Source of the DNA: Paenibacillus zeisoli
Lineage (GTDB): Bacteria; Bacillota; Bacilli; Paenibacillales; Paenibacillaceae
DNA: 64,000 bases
NCBI RefSeq assembly: GCF_003994465.1
Contig: NZ_RZNX01000002.1
Coordinates: 549,550 to 613,549, forward strand
Reading direction: 5' to 3'
Made by a program: the position numbers and the translations under genes. Every line of letters starts with the position of its first letter. The first letter of the stretch is position 1. Under the pieces are notes generated by a model. It saw nothing but the letters and a program-made list of their open reading frames with translations, made no database searches and was not told the DNA's origin. This document shows positions 7,782 to 15,357 of the stretch, piece after piece.

Positions 7782-8304
7782 CGCTACAGTTGAAAGGGTA
7801 ATGGTGGCTGAAGACCCGACAACATTTGTTACTCGCTCCTTGCCATATATTCAGATTGAATTAGGGGGGATTCCTGGAGATCGTCATTACGGCTTGTTAC
7901 GTCCTGCGGATTCCAGGCAAAAAGTTTATCCTCGGGGTATGCTGATTGCCAACAGACGCCAAATCAGTATCGTTTCGAAAGAGGAATGTGAGTGCATTGC
8001 CAATAGACTGGATCTCCCTGAAATAAAGCCGGAATGGCTTGGGGCCAATATGATCATTAGCGGATTTGAGAAGCTCACAGAACTACAACAAGGGGCCAGG
8101 TTGATTTTTCCGGATGGAACGGGATTGATCTGTGAAGGGGAGAACCTGCCGTGCATTGGACCCGGAAGGGTGATTGAAAAAATGTACAATCAGGTCGGGC
8201 TTAGCCAGAAATTTGTGTCTGCTGCTAAAAAATTGAGAGGTATCGTTTGTTCCGTGGAGAGGGAAGGCCGGATTTCGGAAGGCGACACGATCGCATTTTT
8301 TTAA
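7768..8304 (+). CDS. MOSC-domain protein
   Basis: 178 aa; it overlaps the end of marR by 14 nt, with AGAGGGG upstream of the ATG. The MOSC fold is recognised from the GGIPGDRHYGLLRPAD region near residue 33, NRRQISIVSKEE, the pair LGANMIISG and a cysteine in GENLPCIGPGRVIE that is the expected sulfur carrier. Stand-alone MOSC proteins handle sulfur or reduce N-hydroxylated compounds (YiiM-like) with molybdenum cofactor. Coupling to marR and closeness to DoxX-CDGSH fits a thiol/redox stress response. Confidence 0.85.
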   Translation: MRESSATVERVMVAEDPTTFVTRSLPYIQIELGGIPGDRHYGLLRPADSRQKVYPRGMLIANRRQISIVSKEECECIANRLDLPEIKPEWLGANMIISGFEKLTELQQGARLIFPDGTGLICEGENLPCIGPGRVIEKMYNQVGLSQKFVSAAKKLRGIVCSVEREGRISEGDTIAFF

Positions 8305-8420
8305 CTCTCATCGCGCATCTCACCACCAGCGAGACCTCCCTCAATCGCTTCGGATAGCTATAGTTATGGTGCTTGTTGAGTTAGCTTGCTGCTCGTTAAA
8401 ATAACTTAGCAGAATATATA

Positions 8421-8885
8421 TCAGACAGATAACCAACCTATTATAGCAAGGAACCTCTCCGACTTTTTTGCAGAAAGCATCATTCCAGGCGAGTGCATCC
8501 ACCGCGGACCAGTGATAAGGGCCGGATAAGGTTCGAGCTTTTCAAGCAATATCCTCAACGAGGATGCAACTCGAAAGTCTTTTTGTAATTCATCGGTCGG
8601 TCGATGTCCGCATAGTGCGTACATATAAAGCAATTCGTGGCGATTCAAACGCAGCGCTTTGCCCAAGCTCCCCAATACTTGTGCAGATGGGTTGTTATCC
8701 CGGCCTTGTTCCAACCATGTATACCAAATATTGCTCACACCGGCCATATCGGCCACTTCCTCACGCCTTAAACCTTCCGCGCGGCGATGTGGCATCGGCT
8801 CTATGCCAAATTCTTCAGGTTTCAGCCTTGTACGTCGCTTTCGCAAAAAATCTCCCAATTCCTTGCGTCGTTTCTCCTCTTCCAT
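8421..8885 (-). pseudogene. XRE/MmyB-type regulator, frameshifted and truncated
   Basis: The N-terminal part is a good HTH (LGDFLRKRRTRLKPEEFGI, HRRAEGLRREEVADMAGVSNIWYTWLEQGRD) followed by the start of an MmyB-like ligand domain (SLRILLEKLEPYPALITGPRW). Just after GPRW, near 8498, the frame goes wrong. The +1 frame reads DALAWNDAFCKKVGE, the expected family continuation, so one base appears missing. Even in that frame similarity ends within about 15 residues, whereas family members run to about 260-280 aa. Probably a dead regulator; a sequencing error could explain the shift but not the missing C-terminus. The ATG at 8885 is used; AAGGAG abuts an upstream ATG. Confidence 0.75.
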
Positions 8886-9029
8886 CGCGAATAACATCTC
8901 CTTATAAGGATTTTTATCAATCTGGAAGATGCAATTGCCTTACGTTTAAAAGAGTACCATAAAACAGTACCCCATAATTTACGTTACTTGTGGTAAGGTT
9001 CATCGTAACGGGCAAACGGCGAAATAACG

Positions 9030-9053
9030 AAAGGAGTTGGTACCAACTCCTTT
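9030..9053 (-). terminator. Perfect 24-bp palindrome downstream of the helicase gene
   Basis: AAAGGAGTTGGT (9030-9041) followed directly by its exact complement ACCAACTCCTTT (9042-9053). It lies 45 bp past the helicase stop. It can form a GC-containing hairpin, though the T-tract is short. Confidence 0.5.
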
Positions 9054-9098
9054 CATGTCTATAGGCTCTTAGTTAACAATAAGTCATCCAACTACACA

Positions 9099-12029
9099 CT
9101 AAGCATGTTGCATATCTACTTGTTGGTATGGATTTGTTATGGATGAATCTAATTCACCACCACTCCCCCATATACCAAACTCAGTAACACGACCACTATT
9201 TTTAATGTAGAAATTTGTAGCCGCAAGTATCTCCTGATATTTAGACGGTAAATCAACTGTCCGATTAATTGAAGGCTGGACAATAACAATTCTAGAAGTA
9301 AATAATTTGTTTTCCTTTAACGATTTTTCAAGTTTTTGAAAATGACCTTTTTTCATCTTACAGTGATCACTTCTTCTGCGATCCCTGATTTTCTCAAGTA
9401 GCGTCCCTCTTGATTTCAACCATATAATTGACTTTATTGCTTGCTGTGTAACCTCATAGATATCACCTAAATCGGAATTATATCTTTTGCCTCCCATAGC
9501 CTTAACATGGTAGAGCACTACCTCAAGCTTATGGTCCGTTTCTCTAATTGTAATATAATCGGCAATTTCACCTGATCCATGATCATAAATCAAATAATCA
9601 AAATCATCCTGCTGAATTAATATTTCCTCTAGGCCATCCTGAATTGCTCTCAGTCCCTCAGATGCCTCACCAAATTCAATTCGAATATCTATTTTGTATC
9701 TGCCCCAATCGATACTCTTAATGTTTTCAGATGAAAAGATAATAGCATTCGGTTCTCCTATACTTATTTCATGTCCCTCGATTATTGCATCATCTGTTGT
9801 TTTAAAAATAAAGGGATAATTATTTAGATATTCAACCAAACTCACTCTGTTTCTTCCATCTTTTAGAAATATCGTAGACTCGGCACAGTAGCAGGTTCCA
9901 TCAACCCTGCAAACAATTGTATCCGAAAATCCCAAAATACTTACTTCAACTTGAATTTCCATTTCGGAAATAGAAATAATCTTAATTTCTGCGTCCATCA
10001 ATATTGTATCTGATACTTCTGATGGATTTTTCATTACCACAGGAGATGAAGAATACGTTCTATCTGAAAATAGGCAAAAGAACACTGTTTCCGGAAAATT
10101 CTTAAGTCTATGAGGCAGTGGCATCAAATCATAGTTAGTATTTGTTTTTACTTTTATTGATTCGTTTGCAATTTTGAGCCCATATGAATCACACCACTTA
10201 ACATATTCCGGTATAAGCAAATACGAACTGCTCCAAATTTTTGATCCACTGCTATAGCCTATGGTAACTGGCCCCGCATCAGCAACAGCTTTGCAGAAAA
10301 CATGGCCAGCTGAATACATCCTTCCGGTAGCAGGATCAATTGTAGAAGCTACATTCGAGCCAGCATAGATTCGATACGACTCTCCAGACTCTGCAAATCG
10401 ATTTTGCATGCCTGTATTAAACATTTCAAACTCTTGCAACTCTCCTAGCACACGATGAATTTCATTTCTTGGCACTTTATTATAATTAGTAGTAAATGCC
10501 TCTGCAATTAATTGATAGTCTATTTCACTTTTCATTTGTGAATAAATGAACAGAAGTGAAGTTTCTTTTTGAAAATGAATAATAAAAAGGAAGTTTTGAA
10601 CATCTAATACTTGTTCGGTATTAGACCATATCGGGCGGTTCTTAATTGTTCCGATACCTATAACTGTGTTGTCCGAAAGATTTCTAAATACATTTTCACC
10701 AACGCCACATATTTTAGGAAAAACGCCATTTATATTAAAATCTGAGATGTGATAAATTTTTGCATGACAGTTCGGCCTTATGCTATGCAAAGAGAGTGTA
10801 TCGTCTGATGAAAGACTTCCGTCATTTCGAATATATTCTCCAAGATTATTTTTTATTTCTTCCTCTTTCCTTATTGTTCGTTCACTCATATCCACTATCA
10901 TTTCCTGCCATACAGCATCACTTGTATAGAGTTTATAGTTTTCTATTATTAACTCGTCATCATTCATGGCAATAAACTTTGCCGCACTAATATTTTCTGC
11001 ATTAGTTCGTGCAAATCTTCCAATAAATTGAAGCGTACTAGCAAGAGACTTATGTGGTGTATGAATAGCTGCAATTTTTAAATTTGGGAAATCAAATCCT
11101 TCGCCTAACATATCAACGCAAATGATACCATCTATATTCTTGTTCTTTAATTCGCTAATACATTGCTCGACAACTCTATACGACATAGAACTATCTATCC
11201 TTTTAAGAGTCAGTTCCGTCTCATTTTGATAAAGTTGCTCTAGTTGCTTAGCTTTTTCCCGGGTATCCGTTCTAACCATTAGAAAGTGATTGTACCCTTG
11301 TTGCCTATCATTAAAGAATACACGTTCTGCTTCTTTTGCAATAAGCATATCTTTATCTGGCGCTTCTTCAATTGGAATATATCGAACTTCGCCAAATATT
11401 CCATCGCGATATGCCATAGACAATGGATATGTATATACTATCTCACCTTTTAATTCTTTACGATCCATACGAAAAGGGGTGGCAGTAAACAGCATTTGAG
11501 TTGAATCCTTCATATTTAACAGAATCTGTTGCCAAGTTTGAGCAGGCACATGATGTGCTTCATCTATGAGCACAAGATCAAATTTATCTTTAATATTATT
11601 TTCAGACAATGATAAAGCACATTGAGGTGTTGCAATTATCACATCTGAAGTAATAACATCATCTTGAATATCATTAGAATATTTTTTTTTAAGTTCATAA
11701 ACCGACGGCGGGGAAATTCCTCCAATAAAAACAGATGCCTTTTTTAGTGTCTTAAGTTCGGTAAAATCCTTATAGATTTGTCCACGGACCATTACACTTG
11801 GAGTAACAATCAATACTTTACTGCTCAGTGTTATGTATGGTGTCATCATCAAAACTGCTGTCTTTCCTGAACCTGTAGGCATAACGACAATACCAGCATT
11901 CTTTTTACTTAGCGAATTAAACGAAGCAATAGCATGAATTGCACCTAGTTGAGCATTTCTCAGACCAATTGTACTATCAGTTGAGATAGGATATCTTAGT
12001 TCATAATAATTATCCGAGAAGTGGCTCAT
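9099..12029 (-). CDS. Large SF2 DEAH helicase with nuclease-like C-terminal region
   Basis: 976 aa, with AAGGGGG before the ATG. Residues 1-400 are a superfamily 2 helicase: Walker A PTGSGKTA (51-58), DEAH (156-159), FTATPFR (181-187), motif V DMLGEGFDFPN (306-316) and motif VI QFIGRFAR (334-341). The middle about 400 residues are unassigned. Near residues 800-870 a block YDHGSGEIADYITI...LEVVLYHVKAMGGKR...DLGDIYEVTQQAIKSIIWL resembles the IAD...HCK...DLYEV block that I recall C-terminal to other SF2 restriction-like helicases; it could be a PD-(D/E)xK-like nuclease (Asp, then E-x(6)-K). The gene is AT-richer than its neighbours and lies in an island with gene debris. Role in phage or plasmid defence is inference. 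Confidence 0.85.
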   Translation of the reverse strand: MSHFSDNYYELRYPISTDSTIGLRNAQLGAIHAIASFNSLSKKNAGIVVMPTGSGKTAVLMMTPYITLSSKVLIVTPSVMVRGQIYKDFTELKTLKKASVFIGGISPPSVYELKKKYSNDIQDDVITSDVIIATPQCALSLSENNIKDKFDLVLIDEAHHVPAQTWQQILLNMKDSTQMLFTATPFRMDRKELKGEIVYTYPLSMAYRDGIFGEVRYIPIEEAPDKDMLIAKEAERVFFNDRQQGYNHFLMVRTDTREKAKQLEQLYQNETELTLKRIDSSMSYRVVEQCISELKNKNIDGIICVDMLGEGFDFPNLKIAAIHTPHKSLASTLQFIGRFARTNAENISAAKFIAMNDDELIIENYKLYTSDAVWQEMIVDMSERTIRKEEEIKNNLGEYIRNDGSLSSDDTLSLHSIRPNCHAKIYHISDFNINGVFPKICGVGENVFRNLSDNTVIGIGTIKNRPIWSNTEQVLDVQNFLFIIHFQKETSLLFIYSQMKSEIDYQLIAEAFTTNYNKVPRNEIHRVLGELQEFEMFNTGMQNRFAESGESYRIYAGSNVASTIDPATGRMYSAGHVFCKAVADAGPVTIGYSSGSKIWSSSYLLIPEYVKWCDSYGLKIANESIKVKTNTNYDLMPLPHRLKNFPETVFFCLFSDRTYSSSPVVMKNPSEVSDTILMDAEIKIISISEMEIQVEVSILGFSDTIVCRVDGTCYCAESTIFLKDGRNRVSLVEYLNNYPFIFKTTDDAIIEGHEISIGEPNAIIFSSENIKSIDWGRYKIDIRIEFGEASEGLRAIQDGLEEILIQQDDFDYLIYDHGSGEIADYITIRETDHKLEVVLYHVKAMGGKRYNSDLGDIYEVTQQAIKSIIWLKSRGTLLEKIRDRRRSDHCKMKKGHFQKLEKSLKENKLFTSRIVIVQPSINRTVDLPSKYQEILAATNFYIKNSGRVTEFGIWGSGGELDSSITNPYQQVDMQHA

Positions 12030-12585
12030 AATACAAGTTCCCCCTTATTTACTAAATACAATAAAACCCATTTTAAATTATCTTATCAAATTTTGTCGGA
12101 ATATTCACTCATGTTAGACCACATTACTTTTTATCTTTCAAAGTCGTTTATCACTCAACTGGTCTAGAGCACGAAGAGCCTCTGAAACTCAATGTTCCAG
12201 AAGCTTAGAAATGTATTGGGCCACTATCATTAACACTTGAATTTTTTTCTCTGCTACTTATGTTTCGGTTCACCGTAACATCGCTGAGGCAAAATCGAAA
12301 GGCACCCAGGGCGGGTGCCTTCTTAGCGCATAGGAGACCTCTCTCCGTTAATTCCACTACTGCGATATCTTCAGCGTCTGAGCCCTGGTACCAATGAACA
12401 CACCCGCCGTCTTCATAAAGCGTAGCCAAGAATGTCGTCCATTTACAACCACTAATCCATACTATAAAATTCGGCACCAGTTGATGTCGATTATTAAGCC
12501 GTCCAACATTTTCGCAAAGACGCGGAACCGTTCTTGAACTTCCTTCCAAAGCATTCCGCCACCTCCAGTGCATGTTACAAATCTT
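12030..12585. other. Intergenic debris between helicase and fusion gene, with a hairpin
   Basis: No convincing intact gene. On the minus strand a GGAGGTGG site precedes ATG at about 12560 and reads MLWKEVQERFRVFAKMLDGL before stopping. A different frame then reads sensibly (TTFLATLYEDGGCVHWYQGS, DAEDIAVVELTERGLL) down to about 12315, so this may be a small gene broken by a frameshift. A perfect stem GGCACCC/GGGTGCC sits at 12301-12319. The 12030-12200 part is AT-rich and likely carries the helicase promoter. Confidence 0.4.
12301..12319 (-). terminator. Hairpin terminator in the island
   Basis: GGCACCC (12301-12307), loop AGGGC, GGGTGCC (12313-12319). On the minus strand it ends GGTGCCTTTCGATTTTG. 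It would separate the fusion-gene transcript from the helicase gene, making a simple two-gene operon less likely. Confidence 0.6.
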
Positions 12586-13788
12586 TTAATTACAACCATG
12601 TAATTTATCCAACACACCTGAATTTTTAGCATTATTATAAATATATAAAGCCATTTCAGATTGGTACGCATACCTATTAGCCCTTAAAAAGGGCATCCAT
12701 TTCGCTTCAATTACATCTCTTTTAATCATATTAGTATGCGTGAAAATATTATTGGTTGATTGGATTAATATATCGCTATTGTTTGAGAACCCATCTACTC
12801 CTGACTTTCCAAAAATCTCATTCTTTTTATAAATTCCCCTCCATTCATTAGGCATGAAAGAAACCCATTGATCATTAGGGGCGATTTCATTCAGAACTCG
12901 TGCCACTTTTGTTGCTCTGTGCAAATTCCAATTAAAATTAGTATTTATAATTGACCCGGTAAGAATAATACAGTTAAAGAAGACTGGTGTGAATTCTTCA
13001 AAACCCTCTAAATAAGAAGCGATAATATGAGAGCCATAAGAATGAGCTATTATAGAAATTCTATATTTAGGATATCGCATGTGTAAATCATAGATCCACT
13101 CTCTAAAGTCGTCCAAAATTTTCTGTCTTTTCTTTGGATTAATTAGTAAATCAGGAGTATTATATTCATAAATATACGGAGCGAATATCCACCCTTGACT
13201 ACTAGCAATTGGAGCAATCTCTGCATTCCATTTCCCTTGACTTAGAAGCCCGTGAATAGTGACAAGCACTCCTTGATGATCATTCACTTCATGTATACGT
13301 CTATCTGTATATGCTCTCTTGATAATTTCAAATGTATTGTCGTTCACTTCTTGCTTTGTTGTCCACTCCTTACCTTCCGAGTATAGATCAATCTGGATCA
13401 TACCTACTTTTCTTCCAAAACGATTGTTTAGAAAAAGTTCAACGTAAGATACAACCTCGTCCTCATGCTCTAGAGAGATATACATGATGTCCAACTTCGT
13501 TTGCTCAACTATCAGTTCTTCTGTACGAGAGGGTACGTCCTTATCTCTATTAAATACAATAATACAATCTATGTCGCCTGGATCGCTTTTATTGGTCACA
13601 AACGATCCACCAACAAATAAATATCTTGCATTTCTACTCAATGCGTAATCAAAGATATCTGAAATGGTCTTTTTAAACCCATTTCTATATTCAGAAAAAC
13701 TAAAAAAGTTAATGAATTCATCCGCTGAACATAGGTGAATACCTTTGGGGAGTTCACCAGTCGATGTGAAATTAGGTATACTACTCAT
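12586..13788 (-). CDS. Nucleotidyltransferase-like domain fused to alpha/beta hydrolase
   Basis: 400 aa, GTGGAG before the ATG. The N-terminal about 150 residues look like a DUF6932-type minimal nucleotidyltransferase: the opening LPKGIHLCSADEF, then FVGGSFVTNKSDPGDIDC with the GS motif (61-62), Asp72 and Asp74, and a possible third acid in MIQIDLYS (Asp134). Residues about 172-330 look like an alpha/beta hydrolase: VLVTIHGLLSQGKW (oxyanion region), a nucleophile elbow IIAHSYGSH with Ser250, and a possible late His in FTHTNM. Both catalytic sites appear intact. I know of no standard role for this combination. It is AT-rich and beside a large helicase-nuclease gene; a defence or toxin role is inference only. 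Confidence 0.75.
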   Translation of the reverse strand: MSSIPNFTSTGELPKGIHLCSADEFINFFSFSEYRNGFKKTISDIFDYALSRNARYLFVGGSFVTNKSDPGDIDCIIVFNRDKDVPSRTEELIVEQTKLDIMYISLEHEDEVVSYVELFLNNRFGRKVGMIQIDLYSEGKEWTTKQEVNDNTFEIIKRAYTDRRIHEVNDHQGVLVTIHGLLSQGKWNAEIAPIASSQGWIFAPYIYEYNTPDLLINPKKRQKILDDFREWIYDLHMRYPKYRISIIAHSYGSHIIASYLEGFEEFTPVFFNCIILTGSIINTNFNWNLHRATKVARVLNEIAPNDQWVSFMPNEWRGIYKKNEIFGKSGVDGFSNNSDILIQSTNNIFTHTNMIKRDVIEAKWMPFLRANRYAYQSEMALYIYNNAKNSGVLDKLHGCN

Positions 13789-14045
13789 AATTAATCTCCA
13801 CTCTATAATATAATTTTTTGTATCGAATTACCTTGGTTTCTTTGCCTCAATACAATTTCACAAATCTAAAACCTTCGGTACAAGAACAGGCAGAGAGAAA
13901 ACGGCGTAATGGTAAAAGTTAAGAGACCGTCCTCGTTGACGGTCATCATCCACCGATAGTTAACCAAGAATTGTCGGACAAGGTTTAGCTAGGACTGTGG
14001 AGTGCTTCTCCTACAATCCTTCTTGTAAAACCAACGGTGCTTCTG

Positions 14046-14162
14046 CTATTTCCCGTAACAATTCTTATACTTCATAGGTATTCCCGATCTGTAATTAATT
14101 CTTCCGTAAGGGCACGGTTCATTTCTGCCCAAATAACCCATTTCTATATCATTATTCCCCAT
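14046..14162 (-). pseudogene. Degenerate SEC-C zinc-motif remnant
   Basis: A 38-codon minus-strand frame reads GYLGRNEPCPYGRINYRSGI then PMKYKNCYGK. The SEC-C motif is [20 protein letters not shown], so the frame retains GRNEPCP and KYKNC.GK but has Tyr for two Cys and about nine inserted residues. No ribosome site and no upstream domain are seen. It looks like the eroded 3' end of a SEC-C protein gene. The rest of 13789-14208 shows no gene; it should hold the promoter of the fusion gene. Confidence 0.45.
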
Positions 14163-14208
14163 TATTTAAACAACTTCTAGTCGCTCGCCTAAAGGTGAAT
14201 TTTTCGCT

Positions 14209-14688
14209 CTACTTATGATACGGTTCCCCCCGATTTATCTTCACCGCCCGGTAAATCTGCTCCACTAGCACCAGCCGCATTAGCTGATGCGGCAGGGTCA
14301 TGCGCCCGAAGCTGAGCTTCGTCTGGGCGCGCTTCAGCACCTCGTCCGATAGGCCGTTCGAGCCGCCGATCACAAAGGCGACGTTGCTCGTCCCGTAGGT
14401 GCCGAGCTTGTCCAGATGGGCAGCAAGGTCCTCGCTGGACCACAGCTGCCCGCCAATGGCAAGGGCAACGACATGAGTATCCGCCTTGATGTGCGCCAGA
14501 ATGCCCGCGCCTTCGCGCTCCTGCACCTGGCGCATCTCCGCGTCACTCATGTTCTCGGGCGCTTTCTCATCTGGCACTTCGTGCACAGACAAGCGCAGGT
14601 AAGGCGCAAGGCGCTTACTGTACTCGGCAATGCCTTGCACGAGGTATTTCTCCTTCAACTTTCCTACACACACGATCTGTATATTCAT
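14209..14688 (-). CDS. rlmH: 23S rRNA (pseudouridine1915-N3)-methyltransferase RlmH
   Basis: 159 aa, exactly the family length when started at ATG 14688 ([15 protein letters not shown]), which has AAGGAG upstream. The SPOUT knot is visible: [32 protein letters not shown], and the C-terminal [28 protein letters not shown], the family signature. The enzyme uses SAM to methylate pseudouridine 1915 in 23S rRNA helix 69 of the assembled ribosome. It commonly lies close to the wal operon in Bacillales, as here. Confidence 0.98.
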   Translation of the reverse strand: MNIQIVCVGKLKEKYLVQGIAEYSKRLAPYLRLSVHEVPDEKAPENMSDAEMRQVQEREGAGILAHIKADTHVVALAIGGQLWSSEDLAAHLDKLGTYGTSNVAFVIGGSNGLSDEVLKRAQTKLSFGRMTLPHQLMRLVLVEQIYRAVKINRGEPYHK

Positions 14689-14768
14689 TGCGAAACCGCT
14701 CCTTATTTGCACTTAGTATGATGCTAATTCTAACACTGCCGCAATCGCAGATAAAGGCGGGGCTGCGG

Positions 14769-14839
14769 CCGGGCAGCACGACGCTGCCCGGCGAATAGAA
14801 AAGAACGATCGCGCGGAGCATCCGGAAGCGATCGTTCTT
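14769..14839 (-). terminator. Two tandem strong hairpins upstream of rlmH
   Basis: CCGGGCAGC/GCTGCCCGG (14769-14791, 5-nt loop) and AAGAACGATCGC/GCGATCGTTCTT (14801-14839, 12-bp stem) follow each other. Both strands have short T runs. They lie just downstream, on the minus strand, of a relic of a diguanylate cyclase gene, so they may be that lost gene's terminator. The rlmH promoter would be between them and 14712. Confidence 0.6.
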
Positions 14840-14900
14840 TTGCAAGTCCCACTGTGGTATAACCTTGTGCGAATAACGCGGCAGACAGCTAGCCAAGGCG

Positions 14901-14990
14901 GGTACCATACAGGCTGTGCAAGCACTAATGGTCACACAGTCCGATACTTCGGATCCGCTGTGGGGAAGCTGCCGCTCCCGGATGTACTCG
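14901..14990 (-). pseudogene. 90-bp relic of a diguanylate cyclase (GGDEF) gene
   Basis: 14901-14990 aligns without gaps to 15473-15562 inside the intact diguanylate cyclase gene, with 9 mismatches by my count. Both encode RERQLPHSGSEVSDCVTISA. The flanking sequence does not continue as GGDEF on either side. It is either a decayed paralogue or a duplication scar. Confidence 0.7.
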
Positions 14991-15112
14991 CTTCCAGCAT
15001 ACTCAGCCATATCCCCCCACATCTCTTCCATTGCCCCATTTTTGCCGAAATCCCAACCCTCCCCTGCAAGGTCTGCATACACTGCATTATCAAACAGCCG
15101 GAGGTGATCATC

Positions 15113-15250
15113 TTGTACGAATACGGACATTGTCACAGAAAGTCCCACCGTCACCACAAGAAAGTGAAAGTGGTTGTTTTGAAACCTGGTCAAAAAGCAA
15201 TTGTCGTATGTAAGAAACACAAAAAAGAACAGCACAGAAGATACTGGTAA
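15113..15250 (+). CDS. Tiny basic, His/Lys-rich protein, function unknown
   Basis: 45 aa from TTG at 15113, which has an excellent GGAGGTGATC site just before it. The product starts MYEYGHCHRKSHRHHKKVKV and ends CKKHKKEQHRRYW. It has two cysteines (CH near residue 7 and VCKKH near 33), many histidines, and an extreme positive charge. A strong terminator follows within 20 bp, so a discrete small transcript is likely. The pattern suggests metal or nucleic-acid binding, but I do not recognise the family. It is the only plus-strand gene between 8.3 and 25 kb. Confidence 0.65.
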   Translation: MYEYGHCHRKSHRHHKKVKVVVLKPGQKAIVVCKKHKKEQHRRYW

Positions 15251-15266
15251 CTGTCTTTAGGTTGGG

Positions 15267-15297
15267 AAGCGAAGGCCCTTTCATAGGGTCTTCGCTT
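15267..15297 (+). terminator. Terminator after the tiny basic protein
   Basis: AAGCGAAGGCCCT (15267-15279), loop TTCAT, AGGGTCTTCGCTT (15285-15297), followed by TTTACT; one mismatch in a 13-bp stem. Confidence 0.85.
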
Positions 15298-15357
15298 TTA
15301 CTATTTTCATAGAGGCCAAGCCATTTCAGGTTCCACTCTGCAATCTAAAAATCCAAT

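Noticed and set aside
11255..11275. CCCGGG core as a possible Noc-binding site
   Set aside because: Flanks do not fit ATTTCCCGGGAAAT; the same is true of the other CCCGGG sites I checked.
14615..15235. 206-codon minus-strand open frame
   Set aside because: Contains the GGDEF relic and overlaps rlmH and the tiny basic gene; no start signal and no continuous domain.
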